From assembly GCA_013397435.1 (NCBI GenBank), contig VZRG01000007.1:270847-334846 (forward strand): a stretch of DNA of 64,000 nucleotides, read 5' to 3'. The translations under genes were made by a program, and so were the position numbers. Shown here piece by piece: positions 48,930-60,785 of the stretch (positions are counted from its first letter, which is position 1; each line of letters opens with the position of its first letter). The notes beneath the pieces are model-generated. The model was given only the letters and a program-made list of their open reading frames with translations, made no database searches and was not told where the DNA came from. Source of the stretch: Erythrocercus mccallii (taxonomy: Eukaryota > Chordata > Aves > Passeriformes > Dicruridae).

Positions 48930-51900
48930 ACAGTTCTCCCCTAGCAGGGAGTCAGATGCTTGCTAATATTGCATCAATCCATTAACCTTCACTTGCTCAG
49001 TGAAGCAGACATCTGGGTGGAAGTCAATATTTCCTTATTACTTCAGTGTTTGAGCCATGTCAGGACATGAACGAGTACGCACACAGGAAATCACTAGCAA
49101 ATTTAAGGACAATTTTTCCAAAAGGCTGAAGAAATGGCTTCTGAATTTCCTTACCTGATCAGCAGGTCAGACTCTGAGTCCTCATTACATCCCTACAGGG
49201 AAGGGCTGAGGTCAATATCTCATACTGCTACAGAACACCTCCAGTTCCCCTAAAAAAAAAACCAGGTTTTTACCATGCTGGACACAGCTGGATCAAATTT
49301 TGAATCATACCCTGAAAAATGTTCTTATAGAAGAACTATAAGGTTAATGTTTCAGACATTCATTCCAGAAAAAAAAAAAACAACCTGAAAATATCCCTCT
49401 AGCCAGAAAATTTTCTCCTAATTTTAATTCAAACTTAGTTTTCAGACATATACTACTGTATATATTTAAGCTATTATTTAAATTTTTATTTCCTCACAGT
49501 TTGTTTGAACATTAATTTTGAATTGGAAAAATAATGGTTTGTAATGCATTCAAGCAAAATTTATTTTTTACTGGTTAATGCAGTGAACAGGGGAAAGTTG
49601 TTTATTTCACCCACACGCAATTTTTTAAAGTACTTAGAATGATCATGAACTGAAAAATTAATTATTTCCAGGAAGTTGGGCTAAGTGTCCACAGAAAGTG
49701 GCACACAAGAAAAATCAGTTGCTGCCTCAAAGAGTTTGTAATAAATAACAGAAAAGGTGGAAAAAAGAAACACTATTCTCTTGGCATTACAGCTGACTGG
49801 AACTAAGCTCAGAATGATTTACTGAGCTGACCAAAGTCACACTGGAAAGTAGCGTTACAGACAAAAACTGAAACCAGTTTTGCTTTGTTCCAGACAAAAA
49901 CATTTACTACACACATTTTATTCTTTATAATTACCAAGACACTTCGGTTTTGAATGTATAAATATGGGAATATTCTCCATTTCACACCTTAATGGCAATG
50001 AAATAAATAAATAATAAGGAAAGAAAGCTTGCAGCCGATCACGGCTTACATCTCAGTTCTGAGAGAGACTTTCTGACTAAGTATAATGTCCTAGAATATT
50101 CAGCAACTGCAGCAGCATAAGGGCTGCTCCTGCAGAAAGCAGCCTTAACTTTGGCTGAAGTCGATTAAAAATGAAAAGAAGTTGAAGGAGACATTTTATA
50201 TTCAGCAGTTCCACAGTTTTTGACCAATGTTTAAGTTTCTATGGAAAACTACCAATCAGGAAATTTCTTAGAAAGGATGAAATTTATTTCTACTTAGCAA
50301 AGAATGAGTTACAAAAAGAAACATATGGCACAAGGGCTGAGATTTCTATGAACCTTCTGCACAGCTATCACTGCAAGAAATAGGAGCAGGTTAATATTAA
50401 ATAAAGCTGTAAAAATACCATTGTTTTTCACTTGCTGCCTGAGTTTGGTTTCAGGTTATCCAAAAGGAAAAATGTGTGGTTTTCTTGTGAAAATGAGAAC
50501 ATTGTTAAGAAAACATTTGTGGTTATGTCAAAATTCTCAAATCACCCCATTATGTTTCTGAGTTAGCAAAGTACTGCTTTTTTCAAAGCAAAGGCCATTT
50601 TATTTAAAAACAAAGTAGAGATTTAAGGATTTTTTTTCAATTAAACATTCTATTTCTTTAATATTTTTTTCCCAGGTGAATGTTGGATAGGGAATCAAAG
50701 TATATTTGGGTTCAAAAGTAGGTTAAGTTAACCCAGATTTGTACTTTTCAATAAATAAAACATTTAACCATAAAATGTGCCCCATTCCTGTGTCTTTCTC
50801 ATTCCAATATTTAGCTTCCATGTCTTGCATCCAGAGGTATGGGAGAAGTCCCTTCTATGAAACATCAGTAGAACGGGAAAAAGAGCACAAAATCTTTCCC
50901 TTCTGGCTTACAACACAACTAAAATAATGAAGGAGTGAGTAGTACTGAACACCCAAAAGCACAAGTTTATCCATTCAAAGATGAATAAATGTAAATGTAC
51001 TTTGAACATAAATACTTCAAGATATAAATCTGGGACTGAGCTCATCAGTTAGAGTCTTTAAGGAAATGCCCATCACTTACTACAGCACTACAGCTGTGAG
51101 AAAATTAATATGAGTTTAGGATATTTTTGTAAAGTAAAATATTTATAAGAACAAAAACACTTCATGCAGGAACAGTGCCTGAAATAAGACGCTGTCTTTG
51201 GGAACACTTACTTGGGATAGTTATAGTTACAAAAGTAAATTTACACTACAGCAGGTAAAGAAAATGTCTAATGCCTGGTTATGGGAACAGCCATGATACA
51301 AAAGATCTAACATGAAGTTACATGAGCTGATTGTCAAATTTATCCAAAGGCTGACATGTTATATGCTAATTCTTCAATAACATACTCTAGGGGTAAATAT
51401 GAAAACAGTAGCAAAGTGTAAACCAAAAGACAATAACTAGACTATGCTGGAGGTAAATGAATACAGGAAAGTTCTAATCATATGGAGGGTGATGAAATTA
51501 CTAAGAAGAGTCATCAGAAGGGATCAATGCTATTTGAAGATGTGAGTTTTCTAAATTTATGAAAGGGACTGTTTACTAAATCCCAGCAATGAGAAATTAA
51601 ATTTATAATTTGACTCCTTGCTACCTGATGTGCTGATAACTCAAGTGCCTCGGAGGAGATTCAATCATCTTTTGTTTGCATCATTTCTGCAAGCAATTAT
51701 GCTTGAACCTTCTACCAATTACCAAGAAAAAAACCCTTCCACAACTAGTTTCTACTGTTTTTATTTCATTTCCCACTGGAGTGTGCCACAGCTAGGCAGA
51801 AAACACTGGACTGTGTAAACCAGCTAGCCAAACACACAAAATTCTTTCAGGCAAACAATGGTATTCATAAGCTTAGGAAACAGGCAGAAATCAGTTTATT

Positions 51901-51945
51901 AAAGAATTTTCCCTACGGTCAGATTACTTTGATCAATTATCAACT

Positions 51946-52021
51946 CCCATAGTAGAGGGTGTTGGAAATAGATGGACTTTAATATCCCTTCCAACTCAAG
52001 CCAGTCCATGATTCTATGAAT
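51946..52021 (+). mobile_element. CR1 3' tip
   Basis: GTTGGAAATAGATGGACTTT, AATATCCCTTCCAACTCAAG and CCATGATTCTATGAA match the plus-strand CR1 terminus, with its ATTCTATGA 3' repeat. Only about 75 bases remain. Confidence 0.9.
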
Positions 52022-52661
52022 AAGGACTGTGTTCACATCCATTGGGGTAGCCTCAGTTCCCTAAAATCATCTGAGAATTTTACCCAGTAGATTTGTCATG
52101 TAGATTCTTGCCCTTGACCATGGCCTTGATCTCTTCTGCAACATATCACATCTGTGGCATTAGTTTGAGAGCTAGGAAGTATTTACCACCCACAGTGAGT
52201 TCAGGATATGGAATGATTCCTCCTTGGTCCCTCTCCTTGCTTTTCCTGTCCTGTGTTCTCTCCACTCTCCAGCTCACCCTTCATTTTCCTGAAGTGCTTT
52301 TTTTTTTTCTTTTTAAAGTATAAAGCAGTATATAAGAGAAAATTTTTACCTGACTCAACCAACTTACATAGACTATACATGATAATTTGAAATGGACATT
52401 TTTCATTACTATGGTAATACATTTTCTAGTAGTCCTAATACTGTAAAAATGACAAAAATGACTAGTTTCTGAGTGAGTTGTTAGTGGTTTTTATTTTTTT
52501 CCTTAGGTGAGAAATCTTCTGGCAACAAAAACTTAGCATGAGGGCCATTTCATTCCTCTGATCCCTTGCAGAATTTTTGCTGAGTTTGTAGTTCTGTAAC
52601 TCAGGATACATTTTTCACTCCTGTGACAGGTGGCTCCACACAGGTGTGCTTGGATTGTGGA
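52022..52661. other. Unique noncoding DNA
   Basis: Nothing recognised. A T run followed by AAAGTATAAAG lies near 52296-52325. Confidence 0.5.
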
Positions 52662-52710
52662 GCAGTCTATTAGCCTGTCAGCTAGTGTAGCTGTCCCACT
52701 AATAGACTGC
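52662..52710. repeat. Two-part hairpin (12-bp plus 6-bp stems)
   Basis: GCAGTCTATTAG pairs exactly with CTAATAGACTGC, and inside it CAGCTA pairs with TAGCTG around a GTG loop. A 5-by-5 internal loop separates the stems. The whole is 49 bases. It resembles a short stem-loop RNA, though it is shorter than most microRNA precursors and no conservation is known. Confidence 0.85.
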
Positions 52711-52984
52711 CAGGTCTCCTTTGTTATCCTGGAAATCTATCTTTTTATTTTCATTTTTTCCCCTCCCCCTTTTTTTTTTTTTTATTTTGAAGGATTGTGC
52801 TCCTATTGTCAAAAAAATAGTTGAATTTCAAGTTTCATTATTAATTCTTTAGCAAGTCTTTATGGGCAGACCAGTGTGCTTTAAAACATCTGTGCCTCCT
52901 CATAAAATACCCCACAACGCCTGCCTAAACATACATGATTCTCTACACATGCTCAAAATCCCAAGGACCTCTTGCCTTGCTTAG
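52711..52984. other. Unique noncoding DNA
   Basis: Only a C-then-T-rich tract (52760-52783) stands out. Confidence 0.5.
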
Positions 52985-53202
52985 TGAAATGAATTTTGTC
53001 ATTGCAATTTTGGTCAATAAAGGTTCTTCATTTCTCCGGAATTTTAAAGATATTATGCAGAGACAACATCCTGTTCTCCAAAGGAAATCACGAGAACAAA
53101 AGAAAATACCAAAAGAGCAAAAAGCGTATATGTTTTTTGGTTTGTGCTGCTCTCTGGAGATATGCTTTAGCTACAGGGATTGCAGACAGAAAACCTGCAT
53201 AG
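52985..53202 (+). other. Candidate exon with consensus splice sites
   Basis: The stretch follows CCTCTTGCCTTGCTTAG, a fair acceptor, and ends at CATAG|GTAAGT, a full-consensus donor, giving 218 bases. One plus frame is open across the whole block (part of an open stretch from 52935 to 53225). The translation is Lys- and Arg-rich with no recognised domain. It could be a chance combination or an exon of a noncoding transcript. Confidence 0.22.
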
Positions 53203-56200
53203 GTAAGTTCAATATATCACCTTAGCCTGGCTTATTTTTACTTGCTGCAACCACGTCAATGACTTGTATTCCAGGGCAGCCTAAAAATATTAGGCCTGAG
53301 CTGACAATTAACAGCATAACGTGAAAGCAGAGGTGTGCCCTCAGCCAAGACCCTGGTCCAGAATTCCTAAAATCATTTACTGTTTAAAAGACTGAAAAGT
53401 GAAAGTATGATTAACCTAAAAATTACTGTAACCCCAACTGAGCTTGTTTATCTTTTGCCCCTCTGACACAGTAAAATTTAAGTTAGTTTAGTTTATAAGA
53501 CAACTCCATGACATTAGTTTGTCAATCAGTAGTTCTGCTGGAGTTAACACACTGCTCCAATATCACTGCAAGGGAAAAAAAACAGCAAGTGCTCAGAGCA
53601 AAAAACCAAAGCCGATTAGCTCCATGGAGACTTGTTTCTACATCAGACTGCATGGCTTATTGCTTCTGAAAAAGACTGCAGTGTCAGGCACGCCAGGCTG
53701 GTGACACTGAAATTACACAGACACACACACAAAAATCAATTTGCGAGCAAAACCAGCTGAAGACTATGTGTGAAATATGCCTAAAGCATAAGGGGGGAAG
53801 TGGAGGGAGGCATTCACATTGTTATATACCCAACTCTGGTCTCAGGTCTTTGCAATGCTGACAGAGGTGGACACTTTTTGCTATCTCTGATCACTGCATG
53901 CAAGCAGCTCCCTCTTAAGGTCCTGACTTTATAAACTTTCCCTATTCAGCAGACACTTAAGAATCTCTTTCAACCTTTCAAGTGGCACATAAGCAGGTTC
54001 TAAAGTGCTTTGATGAATAGCATGGATCAAACTACGCGCTTAAATATTTTGCTAAATAATTAAAAATTGGCTTGAGAGCTGGCATAAAGACACTCACTGA
54101 AAATTACCAAGCCCCATGAAAAATAAATGAAGCAATTAAGCTTAGCTTTCCTGTCTATACTTCCAGAAAGGCCTCTTAGGTCCAGCACACAAGCTCTGGT
54201 TGTTGGAAGCTTCAGGATCAGTAACTCAAGGGTTAGTTAAAACAAAGCCTTTTTATAGAAAGGCCTTGATGTGAACAAGGTGCTTTGCACGTCTCTTAGC
54301 TAAACGTAAACGCTGAAAGAAGGGTTTTGAGCAACAGCTTAACATAAAATAAAAATTATTTCTACTTCCATCTTCCTTAGGATTGCATCTTGCAACAGGT
54401 GACTAGAGGTACAAAAATTATAGACTCTTGTGGAGGCAAGGCTGCTATCCCTTCTTTCATTGAACTCATTCCCTTTTGCACTACTTCTTCAAAATCTCTG
54501 AGAATTTCACTTTGCCTGACCCTTCCTACACTTGTGTTAATCTCCAAACTGTAATCTTTCTAAACTTGAACAAAACTGGTTTATCTACATAGGACTTGTT
54601 ATTCAGTCAGCAAAGCTAAAACCAAAAAAAAGATGAAGAGGCAAAGTCTACAGGGACAGGAGACAAGCCTGTTCTCCATGCAAGGGCCTGCTGAGTATTA
54701 CGTTGCTTAAAAAGGTCTGCAGAAACATTTAAATTCCAGAAAAATGTTGCCAGCTGAACTGGGAGTTTATTTTAACTTGTGAAAAGCTGAGTTCATCTTG
54801 GGAATCTTATTTCAGTGTGTTTTGGTCAGTTGTCCTTTACCATCAGCATTAAGCATTCTTAATTTAAGAAAATTTTGTGTTTTCCATATATAAAACCACA
54901 TCAAAATCATACGTTAAGAGAGTCCTTCATACTGAAAAAAGAAAATCATATATGGAAGAGACCAACATTAGAAAAATATTAAGAAATTTTTATGGTATCT
55001 CTCAAGATGAATTAAAAACACATTTATAATTGAACATAAAAGAAAAATGTAATAAACACTGCATTGGGCAGAGTCCTACCACCTATGCAGTTCAGATGTA
55101 GAGTCTGAAAAAATGTGTCACAAGCAGATTCTTATATACTCTTGAACCAGCATCCATCCTGAAAGCTATTGTACTGGGTACCTCATCTCAGTCCTGGCTC
55201 TACTGCCCAAATCTGGCTTCTGAGCACTTGCAATCCACAATGGCCACAAGACAATGCTGAGACTGTTTCTTCTCTCACCACCAAGGGAAATTTTCCACCC
55301 TTGCAAGGAATCTGTTCTGTCTCTGGCATTCCTGCTTTCAGCCAGTTTAATCCTTTCTTGTAGTTAGGCCTTCTTGCCCTGTGCGCCAAATCGTTCCTCA
55401 GTCAAGTTACCACTGCCAATTATAATCTCCCCTTCATTAGAAATCGATATCAGCAGACAAGGCTTGCCCAAAATTGTACACCCAATTAGAAGCAAGATTA
55501 AGAGTAATACCAAGATCTCATCACTGTTAGAATGTCATCTGCTAGACTAAGTGCTAATGACCGCAGGACAGCTCTCACTTGGAAAGTACACGCACCTTGT
55601 TAAGACAGTTATATATTGTATTACTATTTAAAGAAGATGGAGAATAAGAGTACATGGAAATATGGAGAAATAGGAGTTATGAACAGAGCAGCATAGGAAA
55701 GTCAGGAAAAAGTTTCATCATCGTACAGGATGACACACGAAAGCGGAGGTTAAAATCAAGGCTAGAATATGATGGCCTAAGTTATCACAAAGGCATGCAG
55801 AGCAAATTTGATGCTCTGAAGTCTATCGAGTTCGCATGAAATGTCCTCTACTGTTGAGGTTTAAAAAATCACAGTCTCTTTAAAGTGAGAGGGTATAGAT
55901 CAAATGACTACTGCTGGGCTCCTGAAATTCAACTTTCAGAACCATGCAGTCTTGTAATATACATAACTAAAATTTACCTTTTCAACTGTCTGGATGCTTT
56001 TGCCAACAGGGAGTCTGACCTCTTGAAGCAATGCACATCCGTATCTGCCAACCCACGCCCCTGAGGGGATTAACTAAATGCCACAAACTTGTCTCTTTCT
56101 CTGTCTCTCTTTTTATTTTTAACAAAATGCTCCTGTGAACAATAAATATTTAATTTTCAGAATTAAAAAAGGGCTTTGAGTCTAGTAGATAACCTCAGTC

Positions 56201-57239
56201 TAGTTATAGTATCAGCAGTTTTTCCCTCTAGGGAGTAATTAAGGGAAAGCTCTGGCCACAATGCTAAACTGTGATAATGACAGAATTTAAAATCATTTTT
56301 ATACCACATGCTGCATTGCAGTTCATTTCCATATGCTCTGCCTTCAATGAAGTGTTAAGATTATAAAGTCTCCTGGGCAAAAGGATGACCAAAGTCCCAA
56401 TGCCTGGAAGGAAGCTCAGGGGAAAGACACACATTGTCATACTCCATGTGATAAGGTCTCCACATTATGAAGTTGGCAGGCAGGAAGTAAGAAGGCCCTG
56501 GAGATTTTGATTATATTTGTCTCTGTCACACAGTTATGAGATCGATGATGTTTTGGTGGAAATTCACCTGGGCTATAAATTTTTTGTTAATAGTGGACAT
56601 TTAGCACACAGCTACTACACTCACCCTAAAGCTGGTGAACAGTTATGGTGAAGATTTCCATGGTCCACACTTTGCAGCACATTATACCTGAGACTTTCCC
56701 CTCGCTGCAATGCCATATGGAGAAAAAAATAGCATTATAGTCACATTACCTAATATGTCACTGTTAACTTGGGTGCAGTATTGCCTTGACAGTTCCACTG
56801 ACTCTAATTCCAGCTCTGCCTTTTTCAGCAGAAATGAAAAGAGCCTTAGGGGAAGGTCATATGCCAAACATCCCATCTTGGGTTGGGAAACAAAATTATT
56901 CACAAGAAAAATGGGGACACCAAGAGCAGGCTCCACATAATATTTATATCTGAACATGATACAATTGAAGAAATAGTCTGGAGGAAAAAAAATACACCAG
57001 CCAAATTGAAAAAATAAAAACAAAACCAAAAAATACACACATACGCAGAAACAAGAACAAAAAAAACCCCAAAAAATCCTAGCAACCAGCTTCTCAGAGG
57101 TAGCTAATAGCTTTCTATAATTCATTCAAGTTTTCTCTCTTATTTCGATCACCTTCAAGTTCACTAAAATCAGACCCAACTACATAAGGTGGTAGATGAA
57201 TAAATATTTATCACACACATAACCAGTGATCATACTTGG
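53203..57239. other. Unique noncoding DNA
   Basis: About 4 kb without a recognised gene or dispersed repeat. It has a short CA repeat at 53715-53731 and a TCTC-rich patch near 56091-56118. The 147-codon minus frame at 56682-57125 crosses an A/C low-complexity stretch and has no motif. Confidence 0.5.
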
Positions 57240-57534
57240 TAGATCTCCCCAGAGGAGGTAATAGAATAAGAGCCGGGAAGGAGGTTGACGGGAGAATTGG
57301 GAATCAGAAACATGGTTAGTGTGGTACATGGAAGTAGCAAGGAAGGAACATATACAAGGAAGGAGTAGAGAGAAGTTGGAGCAGGAACTTGGTGAAGAGC
57401 ATGGGGAGCAACATATGGATTGTCAGAAGTGAAACCTCAAGGCACAAAGGAGCAAGGCAAGGTTAAAAAGAAAGGTATTTAGCAGTGAAAACCACGCACT
57501 GAAGAGTTGAAATTGTATACAGCTGTATACAGGT
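57240..57534. repeat. Purine-rich stretch with an 18-bp palindrome
   Basis: The plus strand is strongly purine-biased (GGAAGGAG, AGCAAGGAAGG, AAGGAAGGAG words). Near its right edge, TGTATACAGCTGTATACA (57514-57531) is a perfect palindrome just before CR1 begins. The origin of the block is not recognised. Confidence 0.6.
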
Positions 57535-58145
57535 AGGCCAAAAGGATGCTGAGGTGCACCAGAGGCAGTGGGACCAGCAGGTCAAAGGTGATTTTCATGT
57601 TCTATTTCAGTCTCATGAGACCCCACCTGGAGTGCTGCATCCAGCTCTAGGGGCCCCAATGTAAGACAAACATGGATCCATTGAAACAAGTCCAGACAAA
57701 CCTATGAAGATGATCAGAAGGATGGAACACTTCTTCTCTGAAAACTGGCTGGGAGAGCTGGGCTTGCTCAGCCTGGAGAAGAAAAGGCTTCAGGGAGCAC
57801 ATTCCAGTACAAAACAGGGGCCTACGAGAAGGCTGAAGAGGGACTTCTAACAAGTCCCTGCTCCTGTGGGCACACAGTGACAGAAAAAGGGGACTGGCTT
57901 TAAACTGAAAGAGTGTGAGCTTAGATAAGACATTAGGAATAAATTCTTTCCTGAGAAGGTAGTGAAGCATTGGAACAGGTTACCTAGAGAAGTTGTGCAT
58001 GCCCCATCCATGGAAGTGTTCAAGGCCAGGCTGGACGGAGTTTTAAGCACCTTCCGCTGCTCTAGTGAGGAGAAAGTTGTCCCTGCTCAGAGAAAGCATC
58101 TGGAACTAGATGATGTTGAAGGTTCCTTCTATGTTAAAGAATAAA
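57535..58145 (+). mobile_element. CR1 LINE fragment
   Basis: Forward CR1 landmarks appear in order: GACCAGCAGGTCAAAGGTGA, GAGACCCCACCTGGAGTGCT, GCTCAGCCTGGAGAAGAAAA, CTTAGATAAGACATTAGGAA, GGTAGTGAAGCATTGGAACA and TTCAAGGCCAGGCTGGACGG. The 3' tip is altered (GTTGAAGGTTCCTTCTATGT). The left edge is approximate. The 107-codon minus frame and the 60-codon plus frame here belong to the element. Confidence 0.94.
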
Positions 58146-60775
58146 AGGACTCAGACAACCTAGAATCACAAGGGATCATGGAGGTATTATCTAGAGAAAA
58201 TTAGCAAAAGGGCAGGTGACACATTCCTCCTCAACCTGGATAAGAGAAAAAGAGTCCTAAAGCTCACCACTCCAAGTCACCCACAGATCTCCACAACACA
58301 GGAAATGTTTCATTCCCCTTTTGGGTGTTCATTCACACAGGGAACAAAGATCTGACACTATACCACCTTTGTTCTGGTGCCAGGCTTTGGAGCCATCAGC
58401 CTGAAGAGCCTATTTCCCTTGATAGTTTTTATAGTTGTCTGTATGGTGGTATAGTACAAAAACAAAATGAGGAAAGAGAATGGATTACTGTTCTAAGCAG
58501 CTTTAAAACACATCTTAAATAACAAGAACTCTACTAAAATATCATTATTGAGGTTAAAAAGTCATTCCTCATGACTTAGAAATTTCTTAGTTTTGGTAAT
58601 TTCCAATTCTGAAATGTTCTAATTCTGAATTCTTGTTTTGACATATCATTGTGGTAGCATTATCTGTGTACAGTAACTGTGTATGTTGTTCCTGTGAAAT
58701 TGTATTTCATACTACTTTCCACCTTCTAGGGTAGGAAGAAATATAGGGGGTGGAGGGGGAACAAACAAAACAGCAACATTTTGAAGAATAATGCTGATGC
58801 ATACGTATCCCAAAAGTAGGAAGTTTTGAACATACCCATTTTAAATTGGAAAATTATTCATTCAGTTGTACAGGCTCAGAATGTTTTCCACCAGGACAAA
58901 CCTGGAAAGCTACCGGAACTTTTTCACCTTGGCTAACACTTATATCTCACTAATTCTTTGAGGTTCCTCTGTTTCATCTCAATTCATTCATCTCTAAACA
59001 CAGCAAACACAGCAAAATCTGTCACAAAGGCTTGAAAATTTATTTCCTTTGGGTTTTTGTTTGCTTAACATGGACTGTCAAGGAATCAATACCTATTCCT
59101 ATATGCACACAAAGACAAGTAATCTTAAGCATGCATATGAATAAAAGACAAGCAATATATTTTATGCAATTGAGACTGCATAATCTGTTTGTGAACCCCT
59201 TCAAAGACCTTTATAGAACTAATTCAAAAAGTAGAAAAATATCTATCTCAATTAGGACCATACTTGCTTATGTAATGTTTTTGTGCAAATACAATGACAA
59301 GGTAAATTTTAAACTATGTGTGAAACCAATATATCGGGAAGGAAATAAAATGTTCTACATGCAATGCCTCAGGAAAGGCCTGGCCACTCAGGATTGACAA
59401 AGTGGTTGACAATATTTTCAAATCCTCTAGTTTCTTCTGTTATCCAGAAGGACAGATTAAAATTCCCAGCAGCAATCTTAAGATATCTCAGAGATTACAA
59501 GAATTCTGATAATATAGTCAGGAAATGGAAACAACAGTATGTGATTTGTCACTACTCCTAAATGAGAGATCAAATTTCAATAACCACATTTCTAATACTT
59601 ACAATCAACATTACAGCAAAAGACTTCAAACACTCCCCCTCAACCAAAAACAAATAAAAGCACTTCTATGAGTGTAAAGGTTACATTTATTGAACATATT
59701 TTTGCATGCTAATATTCTCCAAGACCTACCTTATTTAGTAGAAATGATTCATTTATCTTCTCTACAAATTTTGCATTGAAGTCCAAGTTCATGCACATTA
59801 TGATAAAACTAATAACTTCTATCTACTCCTGGAAGAGAGACCCCATAATTATACCATTAGCACAGTGAGCATAGTTCCATTTTTCTACAAGAGCAATACT
59901 GCATACATAAGAGCAAAATCTGGCTTTATTTCCAGAATCTCAAGAGTGTCTCTGGACAAGAATGACTTCTCTCTACACAAATGCAAGAGAGGTAAAGATT
60001 ATATAGAGATGGCATGAGCTACACTAAGATTAGGCTAAATGATTTCCTGTACAGGTGTGGACAAAGAAATAGGAACAAACAAAAAAAGTGAGAATTTTCA
60101 GCAATAGACTTAATTGGCTTAACCGGACTTAGATGTTCTATGCATATAAATTATACCCACTTATTCATGGTCTGCTACCAGCCAACTATTGCAGGAATAT
60201 TCTCAGCAGAGCTGGAGCCTTCTGCATGTCTTGCTATAATAATGTGGAGCTTATCAAATGGTTGGATAAGAAATGAAACAAACAATTATTTCTCTTTTGG
60301 GGAACAAGATAAAATTTTGTTTCATTTCGATCTTAACACACAGGCATGGCCCATGTGAATCAAAACAAGGGAAAAAGTTTACATGAACTGGAGAACTAAG
60401 AAGTCTGATGTTTTGCATAAGTTTTATAAATTAACTTCCTTTTTGTGCTGTGCTCCTTGATAACAAATTGTGTTCTGGGGACAGCTTCTGCAGTGGATCA
60501 GTGGTTTGAACTGTGAATTATTTTGGTGACCCATAGGTCAGTGAAAATCCTTCCTTCTCTAATAAGAATGTATTATTGAGACATTCAACACATTTCCAGA
60601 AATAAGTAAATAAATCTATAATTCAACTCCCTTCATCTTGGACCATGAAGAGCCACTGACCAGAATAAAAGACATCAGATTGGCATTTTATGTCATACCC
60701 AGATGGATCCGGCCCCTGAAGTGACAGACACCTGAACCAGATGTCACATAGGCAGCACATAGTGATACACCACAG

Positions 60776-60785
60776 CTGTCAATCA
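60776..60785 (-). promoter_or_regulatory. PBX/MEIS-type composite motif
   Basis: Read on the minus strand, TGATTGACAG is the composite site of PBX with MEIS/PREP homeodomain proteins. Ten-base matches are expected sometimes by chance, so function is only a possibility. Confidence 0.25.

Larger units (their letters stand above)
47086..51945. other. Unique noncoding DNA
   Basis: About 4.9 kb without a recognised gene or dispersed repeat. It includes a short TATC microsatellite (48272-48287) and the two repeats listed below. Open frames are below 87 codons. Confidence 0.5.

Noticed and set aside
56682..57125. 147-codon minus-strand frame
   Set aside because: Much of it is translated A/C low-complexity DNA giving Phe and Cys runs that mimic a membrane protein. 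No start context, splice sites or motif support it.
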